This document shows, piece after piece, positions 47,321 through 59,441 of a stretch of 64,000 nt of DNA. Every line of letters begins with the position of its first letter. Within the stretch, counting starts at the first letter, position 1. The position numbers were made by a program, and so were the translations under genes. The notes beneath the pieces are model-generated. The model ran no database searches. It saw nothing but the letters and a program-made list of their open reading frames with translations, and had not been told where the DNA came from. Origin of the DNA: Phytopythium helicoides (taxonomy: Eukaryota > Oomycota > Peronosporomycetes > Pythiales > Pythiaceae); contig JANFNE010000005.1 in the NCBI GenBank assembly GCA_024867545.1, positions 868,001-932,000 on the forward strand, read 5' to 3'.

Positions 47321-50300
47321 TCACTGGAAGAGCGAGGCAGGCAGCAGCGGCTCCAGGTTCTCGTCCGCCAAAAAGTTGAGCGGGAAGTACACAATGTGGC
47401 CCTGCACCTCGCTGAGCTCGGCCGCCGCCACCGTCCTCACCTTCACGGAGCGCAGCGCCTCGCTGAAGGCCGACTTGGGCTGGTCCGAGCCTTGAGCGTC
47501 GGCTTCGCCGCCGTCCGCGTCCGGCTCGCCCGCGGGCTCTGGCGATTCCTTGTCGCCGTTGGTCGCGATCGCACTCACGACGCCAGCACCTCCACCGGCA
47601 ACACCCGACGGACGCGACACCATCGACGTCGTGGTCGTTGCCAACGCCTGCGCCATGTGCGCGTCCAGCTGGCTGAACTTGGTCACATTGTCAGACGGCA
47701 CACACCCGAACGCCGCCTCGTACGCCAGGTGGTTGCGCATGGCATGATCCTGCATAGCGAACCACGAGTCTACTTCCACGGGGTTCGCGTACTTTTCGTA
47801 CAGCGGGGACCCAGGGGTGACGCCGAAGTGCTCTTCAAAAAGCTTCATGCGGAACGAGTGAGCAAACTTCCCCACCGCAAAGGCGTCTGGGCCGATAGTC
47901 ACGCCAGGGTCCATCTCGTGGTCGTCCACGACCACGGCGATCTCCGAGTCGCGGTCTCCGCACATGCTGCGGTCATTGATGTTGGCTGAGCCGATGATAC
48001 AGCTGCGGTCGTCGACAATCATGACCTTGCTGTGAATGTAGACTTCTTCCGTCTGTGCCGTCGACTCTTCACTCACACTGTGGTTGCGCAGACCATAAAA
48101 CGCAATGTACTTGAATGCATCATCGTCCAGCTCCTTCATAAGCGCATCGTAGATCGAGTGGCGTTTGCGTGAAATTGTTCGGTACTGCCAGTGCATCACG
48201 CCACGCAGACTGCCCGCATCCTTATCATCAGGGCGTCCTGGGAACGCAGGCAGAAGTGGCATCACGACCATTACGCGGAACTTCTCGCGGTTGTCCGATG
48301 CACGACGAATGCGCTCCACCAGCGCATTCGCGATTCGGTTCGAGCACTGCGCGTCTCCTTCCAACCCAGACACGAAAAACTGGTTTTCAATGTAAACAAA
48401 GTGTTGGGCACTGCTGATGAGGCGGATGTATGCGTTCTGGATGCTTCGCTCGGTCGAGATACCACCGGACCACTGCGACAGACTGCGCAGCACTTGCACG
48501 TGACACATGAATCCCTTGTCACTGCTTCCATTCTCCGATACCGGTGGCAAATTAGCAACATTGCTGCTCGGGACTTCTTCGTTAATGCTTGAAGGGATGG
48601 AGTCCGACGACTTGCCCAAGTGAAGCATTCGAGCAAGCAAATCGTTGCGGTTGAAACCGCGATTAGTCTCAGACGTTTCATGAGTCATTTGGCGAATATT
48701 TTGCATCGCACGGACTGCGCGAACGGCGTTCTGAAAGCGTTTGCGAAGTGGCTTGGCCTTCGCGTGACTGAGTCGGTCAAAGTCCTTCATGGGCACCAAA
48801 TGGTGTAAGCGCTTCGACTTCTTGCGCGTCGATACCGAGTAGTTCCATCGTTGAACAAAGTGGCGAGCGACATCCCGCGCCGGGCTGGCCTTCGAGGCGG
48901 CAATGGCAATCGTGCCACGGCATACGAGGAACAACGTTGCGGTCGATCATATCTCTTCAGGCTTATCAACCTCGATGAAGTCCTTGATGCGCGGGTTGGA
49001 GTAGTCCTTGCCAACAAAGTCGGTTGGCTCGCCCTTGGTATCAAACAGCACGTGGTCTGCTGTGTCCCAGCGACCGAAGCACAAGTCGAGGCCACCGACA
49101 AAGCTTACCGTCTGGTCGACACTCACAATTTTCTCGTGGTGCGACCACATACCCATCTGCATCACGATAAAGTCGGGGTCACGGAGCACATGCACGTTCG
49201 GGTGCAAGTCGCGGAACACTTGCTTCGAATACATACTGTTCAGCGTCAGCGCCATCGCAACTTCCTTGTACATGAGCACGTAAATTTTGACGCCCTGCTC
49301 AGCCTTGTACTTGAGCAGCTTGTCAAGTCGCGACTCTGGGTGCAGCTCCGCCGGTCGAAGCAAGTGGATTGTAGGGCAGATCCACCACCCAGCGATAAAA
49401 ATCTGCTTCTTGGCGCCATTGATCGCCTTATAAATGGCAGGCGTACGCGTCCTCTCCGTCGACATACCATTGTGCGTACGTTGGATACTCGGTTGGGCTA
49501 CGAGGGATTGCGAACGATCCATCACGGTGGGATTGAGACCAAAGCGACGCTTCGCTCGCCTTGCGGATGGCGTTGGCCCACTTGTGGATCACCTGCTTGG
49601 TGCGGGCTTCGAGCTGCACCACGTACGTCGCATTCGATACGAGCAGCGTCGTGTTGGAGCCTGTTGCCTCGAGGCCTCGGTTGATCTGCAGCTTGTCGTC
49701 GAACAACAGCGCCTTGCGCGGCAATTTGTCACGGGCCGAGCCGTAGATGGCGATGCTCGACGCCTTGAGAGAGACCCAACTCCACTTCTTCGACCTAAAG
49801 TTGACGCGCTTCACGATGCACATGCAGTTGACGCACTCGTTGTCGCATGTGACGGTTGCGCGGTTGATCCGCACGTCTTCGCGGTTGCCCTTGAGCCAGA
49901 AGCGCACCTTAAGCCAGCCTTCTCGGATGGAAGTGCGGCCTTCCTCCTCGTCAAACGTGCTGTCGCTGACCTGGAGCAGCGATGCCATCACCGCCGACGA
50001 AAGTAGACGTTTGACCTTGACTGCCGTCTCGAGCAAGCGTTGCACGAGCGCGACCATGTCGGGGCTGACGGACTTCTCTGCGTTGGCCAGCAGCAGTCGG
50101 CGCATCTGTGGCCATCGCAGTCGCTGCACATCGTCGCTCTCCCTGTGCGTGCTCTCCGCAAAGGCCGCGGCAGCCGCGAGGAACGCCGAGTTGCTCGATG
50201 GCGGGGCCGTGGCGTTGGTCGAGTCGCCGCGCCAGGACTCGCTCTCGCGCATGTCAGCGGCCTCGCGGGGCGTGGGGTGGCGCAGGTACGGGCGGCTCTT

Positions 50301-50676
50301 GATGTACAGCCAGAGGCTGGAGATGGACGACTTGGGCACCTCGACCTGCCACGTGTAGTTCTTGTACTTGAGCTCGACGTCGTACTCAACGTAGCGCGAG
50401 GGCCAGCCCTCCTTGATTCGCCCGCCCAGCACGCGCACGACCGGCGGCTCGTCGAACACGTGCGTGTCAGGGCTCGTAGTCCTGGTCCAGGTGCAGGAAC
50501 GACACGTGGTCGGACACGGCCGACACGGCGTGGCGCAGCGCCGCGCGCGCGCGCAGGCTGGAGCTCGTGGTCGCGGCGGTCGCGTGCTCGCTCGACTGCC
50601 GCTGCTGTTGCTGCTGTTGCAGGTCCGTGGCCACGTCGGCCGCGCCCTCGGGCGCCGCGTGCTCCGTGGGGCTCAT
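47321..50676 (-). CDS. phospholipase D, PX-PH type, copy 1
   Basis: Hydrolyses phosphatidylcholine to phosphatidic acid at membranes. No intron; 1,117 aa once four indels are ignored. The N-terminus has Gln runs, then a PX-like region (VEYDVELKYKNYTWQVEVP, SSISSLWLYIKSRP) and a PH domain (KKWSWVSLKASSIAIYG ... HKWANAIRK). Catalytic motif HKD1 is HEKIVSVD in a GLDLCFGRWDT context; HKD2 is HSKVMIVDD followed by IIGSANINDRSMCGDRDSE. The C-terminus reads VQGHIVYFPLNFLADENLEP, typical of eukaryotic PLDs. Breaks at about 50469 (+1), 49439 (+1), 48953 (-1) and 48886 (+1). An in-frame ATG at 50760 would add 28 residues. Confidence 0.92.
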
Positions 50677-51119
50677 GGCGGCAGGCCTGCGAGGTCCAGG
50701 GGAGGCGCGGAAATGGCCGCTAGAGAGCCGAGAACGAGTGGGACTTGACTGACTTTCCATGCTGACGCGGGGCTAGAGGTCCACGGAAGAACCGTCGACA
50801 ACACGAGCGGAGGGTACACTAGACGTCTTGGAGTTTGTATGAAATGTACCCACCGTACCCCTGGATTTTCGCTGTCCCGTATGCAGCCATGACGGCTGCT
50901 ATGTCTCACTTTTCAAACACCATGTGCCCACTGCAACTTGCTGGCTGTGGGTGCACTGGCGACCAGTGAACGCAGCCACATGTACAGGTTCATATGATAT
51001 GGTGCGCGGTGCCGCGGTTTGTCTACGAACGATCAGCGGACGAGAGTATATGATTTGTCGAAAGGTGGCGCTTGCGATCTACCATCCTCGATGCGCAACG
51101 GGAAACTGCACCTAGATTC
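50677..51119. other. spacer between the two PLD genes, nothing seen
   Basis: About 440 bp; the upstream region of PLD copy 1. No gene is supported. Confidence 0.45.
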
Positions 51120-54100
51120 CTACTGGAAGAGCTCTGCCGGGAAGAGCTTGGGCTCGAGCTGCTCGTCTGACAGGAACTTGAGCGGGAAGTACACAATGTG
51201 GCCCTGCACCTTGCCCAGCTCCTCCTTCTTGACGGAAATGTGCGAGCTCTCGCGCAGATTCACCGTCATGGCGCTACCAAAGACCGACTTGCGACCCTCG
51301 TCCAGCACGGGCGACGGCAACGACTTCTCATCCTCCTCCGGAATAGGCGTATCTACAGTAGTCGCCGAAATACGAGGGGGGACTCTGAGCGCCGGACGGA
51401 CGGTGGCCAGCAGTGTCCACTCCGTTTGTGCTGGTATCCGCAGCCGTTCCTGCCGCGTGAGGGTTGATCTGCTTGAAACTGCTGACGTTGTCCGAAGGTA
51501 GACAGCCAAAGACTGTGTCGTAGATCTGATAGTTCCGCATGGCTTGTTCCTGCATAGTGAACCACGCGTCCGTGTTCACAGGGTCTTCGTACTTTTTGTA
51601 GAGCGGGGTGCCGGGTGTCAATCCAAAATGCTCCTCAAACAACTTCATGCGGAACGAGTGTGCGAACTTGCCCACCGCAAATGTTCGGTTGGCGATCTTG
51701 GCATTCTCTTGCATCTCGTGATCGTCAATCACGACTGCGATTTCCGAGTCGCGGTCTCCGCACATACTACGCTCATTGATATTTGCCGAGCCAATGATAG
51801 CGCTGCGATCGTCCACAATCATCACTTTGCTGTGGATGTAGACCTCCTCTGTCTGCGGCTGCTCGTTCGTTCCAGTGCTGTGATTTCGCAGACCATAAAA
51901 TGCAATGTACTTGAACGGATCGTCATCAAGCTCGTTGAAGAGTTTGTTGTAGATCGAATACTCCCCTCGACAGATGGTTCGGTATTGCCAATGCATGACT
52001 CCTCGCAAACTGCTCGCATCCTTATCATCAGGTTTGCCGGGAAAAGCCGGGAGTAGCGGCATCACGACCATCACGCGGAAGTTTTCCTTATTCTCGGACG
52101 CGCGACGAATACGGTCCACCAGCGCGTTCGCAATTCGATTCGAGCAGAACGGGTCTCCCTCCAACCCAGAAACGAAAAACTGGTTCTCGATGTAGATAAA
52201 GTGATGCGCACTGCTAATGAGCCGAATGTACGCGTTCTGAATACTGCGCTCAGTCGCCACCCCACCCGACCATAGCGAGAGACTCCGAAGGATTTGTGTG
52301 TGCACTTGGTAGCCACGACGCTCGACGATTTCAGGATCTTCTAGGAACTCGTCATCGGATTCCTCGTCCGAGTCAACTTGCAGCATCGGTTGGTCCTCCA
52401 TTATCAGTGGTGTCGGACCGGTAGACTCTTGCTGGTGTGAGAGCATTTTCGAAATGCGCCTGTTGGAGTTGAACCCGCGATTATCATCGCGAGGTGCTGC
52501 ATCAACTGTGAGTCGTCGGATGCCACCTTGCAAGGCACGAACGGCATGGACGGCTCTCTGAAGTCGTTTTGGCAAGCATCTTGGAGCTTGAGTCATCTTT
52601 GGAAATCCGTAAGAAATCTTTGCGGGGTACCAGGTGATGCAACTTCTTTGACTTTTTTCGCGTCGACACCGAGTAGTTCCAGCGCTGCACAAAGTGACGA
52701 GCCACATCGCGCGCTGGTTGACCCTCCAGACGGCAATGGCAATCGTGCCACGGCATCCGAGGCACCACTTTTCGGTCAATCATATCCACTTCAGGCTGGT
52801 CGACCTCAATGAAGTCTTTTACTCGTGGGTTCGAATAGTCTTTACCGATGAAGTTTGTAGGTGCGCCGTCTTTGGAGTCAAAGAGCACATGGTCTTCTGT
52901 ATCCCAGCGGCCAAAGCAAAGGTCGAGACCGCCGACAAAGCTCACTTTTTGGTCGACGCTGACGATCTTCTCGTGGTGCGACCACATACCAAGTTGCTTC
53001 ATCAGAAAGTCCGGGTCACGAAGCACGTGAATGTTTTCGTGCAGAGCCCGAAATGTTTGTTTTGAAAAATAAGAGTTAAGGGTTAGTGCGACTGACACCT
53101 CCTTGTACATTAGTATATAGATCTGTAAATTGCAGCAACAAAGCCAAGGTCAGTTTAGCTAAACTGTGGGCAGCAACGAACGTCCGAACTACTTACGCTG
53201 ACGCCCTCCTCTGCTTTCCGCTTTAGAAGCACGTCAAGGCGAGAGTACGGATGAAGAGCAGCTGGTCGGAGCAGGTGGATAGTTGGGGTAATCCACCAGC
53301 CCTGCGATAAAGATCTCCTTCTTGGCACCATTGATAGCCTGGTAGATGGCGTCGTACGCATCTTTTCCATCAATGTACCACCGCGCGAACGAGTGCATGT
53401 GGCTCGGATTTCGTGGAACTGCAAAGGAACCGTCACGGTGTGTTTGAGTCCAGTCCGATAGCTCAGCGACTCTTCTAATCGCATTTGCCCACTTCAGTAT
53501 TGATTGCTTGGTCTTCGCCTCCAGCTGCAGCACGTAGGTTGAGTTGGACACCAACAGTGCGGTGTTCGAACCTGTCGACTGAATCCCACGTTCGATACTA
53601 AACTTTTGGTCAAAGAGAAACGCCTCCGTGGCCTTCATCGCCTCAATGGAGTCATAAATTGCTACGCTTGAGTGCTTTAGAGCGACCCATCGCCACTTTT
53701 TCGCGCGAAAGTTGACTCGCTTGACCACGCACATGCAGTTGAAGCACTCATTGTCACATGTGACAGCGCCACGGTTGATGCGCACATTTTCTCGGTTTCC
53801 CTTGAGCCAAAAGCGCACCTTGAGCCATCCTTCACGAACCGAGGTGCATCCTTCTTCGTCATCGAACGTCGAGTTGCTAACCTGGAAGAGCGACACGACA
53901 AACTCGGACGAAAGCAGCCGCGGCACGCGAACTGTGTAGTCGAGCAGTTGCTGCACAATAGCGATCATGTCCGGGCTAATCGACTTCTCGGCACTCGACA
54001 GCAGCAGCTTGCGCAGTTGGGGCCACTTCGACTCGCCAGAGTAGGCACTCACATTGGCCATTGTCACCGTCCGCTCAGACACAGCAGACTGTGTTGGCCG

Positions 54101-54635
54101 AAGATGCGGACGCGACTTGATGTATAGCCACAGCGATGAGATGGACGACTTGGGGATCTCGACCTGCCACGTAAAGTTCTTGTATTTCAGCTGCGAGAGT
54201 CAAATGATAGCATAAATGGCGTTAGCTTTGCTGAATAGGCTGGTGTACGGATCACCGCTCTTGGCGGCATACCTCGACGTCGTACTCGACATATCTTGTG
54301 GGCCAGGCATCCTCGAAGCGGCCGCCGAGCACGCGCACCGTGGGCGGCTCGTCGAACACGTGGATGTCGCGGTCGTTGTCGAAGTGGAAGAAAGAGAACG
54401 GGTCGTGGCCCGCGTCGGCCGCCGCTTGCGCGGGCATCCCATTGACCGAGTCTCTGGCGACAGCTCGCTCTGTATCATAGAAGAAGACGCCGGCGTCCCG
54501 CTCGCGCGTCGACATGTTGACGCTGTTGAGCTCGGAGCCTGCGCCAAAGGACGGTGACACCGGGGCTGGCGCTGGTGCGGCGTCCATCGCGGGAGCGGGC
54601 TGGATGCCGTCGGGCGACACATTCGCGGGGCTCAT
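51120..54635 (-). CDS. phospholipase D, PX-PH type, copy 2
   Basis: Paralogue of the 47321-50676 gene. Exons 54635-54273, 54190-53197 and 53122-51120, 1,118 aa when three extra bases are ignored (about 53301 in GGG, 52569 in TTTT, 51378 in GGGGGG on the + strand). All three lie in homopolymers. The layout matches copy 1: a variable N-tail, then IHVFDEPPTVRVLGG, PX-like LKYKNFTWQVEIPKSSISSL, PH (KKWRWVALKHSSVAIYD), HKD1 HEKIVSVD, HKD2 HSKVMIVDD and VQGHIVYFPLKFLSDEQLEP. Unlike copy 1 it has two introns. PLD expansion is known in oomycetes; this pair is a local duplication. Confidence 0.93.
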
Positions 54636-55026
54636 GGCTGCCGCACTGGGAGGTTACACTCCGCGCGCCTTTCTCGGAGTGGGCGGCACTGTCGCCGCGC
54701 CGTGTATTTCCGACTGAACGCCTCGGATGGGCGTTTTGCGCAACAGTTGGCAACTGTCGCACGCGATTTGCTTCGCGCAGGCGGCAGCGAGCCCCGCGCA
54801 GCACCGCGCGCCGCCGCAACAGCCGCCTGCGAGCCACGAAGCGGGCGGTGCAGGCGCCTGGCCCGCGCCAGCACTGCTGGCTGCGATCGCCGCCATCCCG
54901 TCCATGTTGCCGCAGCTTCAGTTTGCAAAAACGTAAGAAAAAAAAGAGATGGCCTAAATCAATATTGGTGTGGCGCACCCCATCCCGACGGTCCCCGTTG
55001 CAGTCAAAAAACAACCGCCGGCGACC
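54636..55026. other. bidirectional spacer, PLD copy 2 / GT90
   Basis: About 390 bp between divergent ATGs. No gene is supported; only shadow frames are present. Confidence 0.45.
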
Positions 55027-57708
55027 ATGGACGAGCGGCCGATGCTGCGCGGGATCTTCGCGTTCGAGGACGAGGAGACGCCCGAGTGGCGGCGCGTGGT
55101 GCTCACGGACGGCGCCGGGGGCGTTCCCAAGTTCGCGACCAAGTCCGAGTGCGAGGACTTCATCCGCAAGCACTGCTGGCGCGGGTCCAACCCGGATTTC
55201 CCCAAGCTGCAGCACGTCTTCTCCATGCTCGTCGACTGGAAGCAGATCACCGACATCCTCATCCCCAAGATCGCAGAGTACGACCAGCGCTTCCCGCCGG
55301 AGCCGCCGCAGGGCGTCAGCGAGCACAACCGATTCGTGCAGGGCGAGGGCGCCGGCGTCGCGCACGACGTCGATTTTCGCGTCAACCTGCCCTTCCACCG
55401 CCAGGTAAGGACGCCCACGAGCTTGTTTTATCCGGGAAATGAAATTATCCTGACAGTGAATGTCCTGTAAGACCAACCGCGAGTCGACTTTCAACACGCT
55501 CAAGTACCTGTTCTTCCACATGCGCTGCGGGATCTTCGTCATGATCCGCCGCCGCCGAGTTGTCATGTTCGTGCCGTTTGCGAACAAGGACTATGAGAAT
55601 AACTGGGGAGACAACATTACCTTCGACAGCTCGGACGGTTCAATGAACCAGTATTACCGCGGTAAGCTCAGCGCAGTTTTCACATACTCAAAACATTTTC
55701 ACGAATACGCCGATGCCAATAACAAACAGAGAAGCAGAACTACTACCGCCGCGAGAACATCATCCCCGACCCGCGCAACTGGTGGGCGAATGGTAACATT
55801 ATCTGCAACGAGCACTGCCGCTACCGAAACCGCCAAGACGAAACCCAATACTGGGGCGATCAGTTCTTGACGCAACTTCGTGACATGTGGGTGAAGTTGT
55901 GAATCTTCAAAGCTCACTGCAAGTCCGAGCTGATGATGTTGCGCAGGCTTGAAGATGCGTGTAAGCATCGGAACATCCCTGACTGCGAGTTCTTTATCAA
56001 CAAGCGCGATTACCCGCATCTGAAGGTATTTTGTGGCATTCATCCAAGCGTGATGGATGAGTAGTATGTGCCTAACAATTTCATTTGGGGATCAGGAAAA
56101 TCTGAGCGAGCCGTATGGCTTCCTGTTCGACAAAGACGACCGAAACCCAGACGAAGACATCCCGCTCACGGAACATCGATACGCTACGTATGCGCCAATC
56201 ATGAGCTTCTACGTTTCCAAGAGGTAAATAGTTTGAATATGTGTGTGGTGGAGCTTGGGAACTGGCTTATCTCACCTTGACATTGTAAAAGATTCGCCGA
56301 CATCCCATTCCCTTGTTCGGAAGACTGGGAGGCTGCTACGGGTTTGGTGTTCCCTCAGTCTTTCCGACATACCCACTGCGATGCGTGCACGTGCCGCAAC
56401 CCGACGAACTGCGAAAACCTGTGGGAATGCTTTTGTGACACTGGACCAGGACAAAAGAAGCGCCACGGCATCGAGGTACACTGTTTTAAGTGGGTCTGCG
56501 GGTTGAGAAAACACGGTGCTGACACTTCCGTGTCTTTCTAGGGTGCTCGTGATCTGTTTACTGCCAGCAATTTCCGCAAGTTTTACAAGCCGTGGGAAGA
56601 CAAGGTGAACACGGCCTTCTTCCGTGGCAGTGCAACTGGTGGAGGCACGACGATCGAGACAAACCAGCGGTTGCATCTTGCCCATTTGTCGAACACGTGG
56701 AAGAACGATCCATCATACAATGGAGAAGCCACTGGCGATAGCTTGCCGTTCTTGAATGCAGAAGTGACGACGTGGAACTTGCGCGACAAGAAAATTGCCG
56801 GCAAACCAATGACATTCCTGCGAAACAAAAACTTTATCTTTGATGCTGGGCGACAGCATTTCATCCCAATCTACGAACAGTCCAAGTTCAAGTACATTTT
56901 GTACGTTGAAGGTCACTGCGCTGCCAACCGGTATGCATTCCTGATGCGTTTGGGAAGTGTCATTCTCAAGGTTACGTCTCGCTGCGTAGCAGACGAAATG
57001 TGGTACTACCCGATCCTCAAGCCCTTTGAGGATCACGTGCCGATTCGCGAGGATTTGTCGGATCTCGCCGAGAAGATCCAGTGGTGCCGGGACAACGACG
57101 ACAAGTGCCGTCAGATTGCAGCACGTGCCAATGAGCTCTACGAAAAGTTCGTGTCAAAGGAAGCTATCCACGACTATATGGAGATGATTTGTAATCGGGT
57201 CGCTGAGAGGTTCGAGCCTTCGCCGCAGTGGTTCAATCGCCCGGAGGAGGTCGAAACCGTGAAGAAGCCCTTTTTTGGTCGTCCACGATCCGTATGCGTG
57301 AATGGAGCGAACGCCAGGCATTGCAAGCGATGCCAGGAGCTCAAACAAGATGAAGAGGACCGCAACCGACATGATCACCGCTCGTCACGAGAGAATTCTG
57401 ATCGTGGTCGATCTCGCAACAGCTCGCACAGCGATGACCGCAGTTACGGTCGCCGTGACGATCGCGGATACAGCGACAGAGGTTACGGTGATCGAAACGA
57501 CCGTGGTTATGGTGGAGGTGGGTCCAACCATTCACGAGATCGCTCGCGTGATCGTCAAAGCGGTGGATCGAGCTACCGTGGTGGTGACAGCAGCGGAGGA
57601 CGTAACTATGACGATCACAGCTCAAAGCGTCAGCGGTCCAACACCGTGGCGCAATGCCGCAAATGCCGTCGCCCCAAGACCGCGTGTAGCTGCAGTTACC
57701 GCAACTAG
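55027..57708 (+). CDS. GT90/CAP10-like glycosyltransferase with Arg/Ser/Gly-rich tail
   Basis: Resembles the CAP10/KDELC glycosyltransferase family (GT90). Exons 55027-55404, 55472-55661, 55730-55886, 55947-56025, 56096-56223, 56292-56475 and 56542-57708, 760 aa, frame intact. Family-like stretches are CEFFINKRDYPHLK, YGFLFDKDDRNPDEDIPL, KFKYILYVEGHCAANRYAFL, GSVILKVTSRCVADEMWYYP and LKPFEDHVPIREDLSDLAEK. No signal peptide or transmembrane segment is visible, which is unusual because GT90 enzymes normally work in the secretory pathway. The last 130 residues are rich in Arg, Asp, Ser and Gly (RRDDRGYSDRGYGDRNDRGY), with Cys pairs (HCKRC, CRKCRRPKTACSC) that could bind zinc or RNA. Function of the tail is unknown. 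Confidence 0.8.
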
Positions 57709-57826
57709 CTGCTGTGCAAGCCACAAGGTTCCAACGCATTCAGGGTGCTATCATGCGGATGCTAATAATATAGCTTTGGCGACACATGATGCTCGTGCGG
57801 GACTGAATTTGACAAAGTTCCTTGGC

Positions 57827-58654
57827 TCAGCTCGCTCCTTCCGCATCCTGCAGCCTCGAGTAATTTGCTCGCAGCTTCTCGATGTCGTCGAACGCGTCCT
57901 GAAACATGGCTACCGTCGCCTTGAGGCTCGTAACTGTGTGCTTGTGTTCTCGGAGATTGTCGTCCAGATGGTTAGCAAGTGTGTCTGCGTTTTCCAGCGA
58001 ATGTACGACACTCGCGAACCGCGGTAGCTCTTTCCCAATTTGGCAGAAGACTTCCACGAATGCGCTGTTTCGAACCAGCAACCAAACATGTCCGTCAGAT
58101 GCAGTTCTCATCAAGCTTCAACCACACAGAACTCACTGCTGGTGTTCCATTTCCACGTCAAGAGACTCGGTAGCTGCACGCTTTCGCAGCGTTTGCAGAA
58201 CGATAGTCTTCATGTCGAGCACGGCTGCGAGCTGATCGCGCAGCGCAGCCACCTGGTGCACGCGGTGTTGTAGCTGGAGCGGCTCCGTGCAGGCCGCCGT
58301 CGCGCTCGCCATCTCAATTCGCTCGAGCTCGCGAACGTCCTGCTTACAGCCACCATAAAACTTCATTCAGCAACAGTTAATGCACCAAAAAGCAGCAGCG
58401 AACGCACGCTGTAGAGCTGCTGCGTGAGCTCGGTAGCGCTACGGATTCGAGCCATGAGCACCCTCGAAGCGCTTGGCGGTCCATCCTCTGGCTCCTCTGA
58501 AGTCTAACCAGCCCTGTTAGCCCGCCTGCACGTCGAAAGAGATACCCAGGAAAGTGCACACCAGCTGGTTGCGCGCCACGAAGGCCTTGAGTCCGCCCAG
58601 CGCCACGGGGAAGCGGGTAGACCGCGCGTCCTCACGCGTCCATGGATTCGCCAT
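57827..58654 (-). CDS. small coiled-coil protein, unidentified
   Basis: Exons 58654-58546, 58496-58408, 58342-58137 and 58064-57827, 213 aa, all phases closing. It begins MANPWTREDARSTRFPVALG. The middle and end are helical with heptad-like spacing (VRELERIEMASATAACTE, LRDQLAAVLDMKTIVLQTLR, LENADTLANHLDDNLREHK). No catalytic motif, signal peptide or membrane segment was seen. The size and all-helical character suit a complex subunit (BLOC, HAUS or dynactin-like), but I cannot name it. Its stop is 118 bp from the convergent GT90 gene. Confidence 0.65.
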
Positions 58655-58889
58655 TCCTGTCTTGAGACGAGTGATGTCGACAGTGCATTGGACAAAATAA
58701 ACAGTATGCAGCTCTTTTTATTGGCTATCAATTCATTGTAATATCTTGATTGCCCGAAACTTGAGATGGCTGCACTTCAAGCTACTCGCTCTATTTTGAG
58801 GAAGAGCTTCCAGCGTCGTCACCAAGCTCATGCTAGAAATTCGCCACTTTGCCGACATTGATAGCACCAGGCTGCCCGGCTGACTTCAA

Positions 58890-59354
58890 ATGAACCCTGA
58901 GATAGAGGAAACACCCGAGACTGAGCGCCGCGTGGCTGGAAAGGCGAAGCGGCAGCCCATCCTGCACCGCCGGCTGCACGAGAGCATCTCCGAGTCGCGC
59001 ATTCTTCAGGTGCTCGATCGCAGCCTCGGCTCGGACCAAAGCAATCAAAACCAGGAAGACGAGGAGGAAGAACTCGTGTGTGTGTCAACTATGGTCGCGG
59101 TGGCGGCTGAGGCCGTTCAGGAGGAGCCACAGCAACGAGTACGTAAGCTAAAATGTCCGCAATAACGGGTGACGGTGAAGAGCTCACCTGCAATCACTCA
59201 CTGAATTACCAAGGTGTGCGGGCTCCTCAAGACTGTGCGACATATCAGCCGTGACGAGGTGCTAATGGAAGCGTCATGCTGCGAGAGAATCAGGCCGACA
59301 CTACAGAAACACAGTAGAGTCGAACGCCAAAGATGTCCATACACAATTCTCTAA
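58890..59354 (+). CDS. possible small two-exon gene, doubtful
   Basis: Candidate exons 58890-59138 and 59214-59354 (GTACGT donor, CCAAG acceptor) give 129 aa, starting MNPEIEETPETERRVAGKAK, with an acidic run (EDEEEEL) and a Cys-containing end. The overlapping minus strand is also open at 58833-59048 with a plausible sequence (RAEAAIEHLKNARLGDAL), so the coding strand is uncertain. Neither has a recognised domain. Confidence 0.3.
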
Positions 59355-59441
59355 CTACTTGTTGACAACCTCGCTTGATACGTCGTCGCTGGCGAACCCT
59401 TCCTTCCCTTCTCTTCCCATGCTCCCCTTGACACTCACTTG

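Noticed and set aside
50040..50723. 227-codon frame on the + strand
   Set aside because: Antisense of PLD copy 1 N-terminal region.
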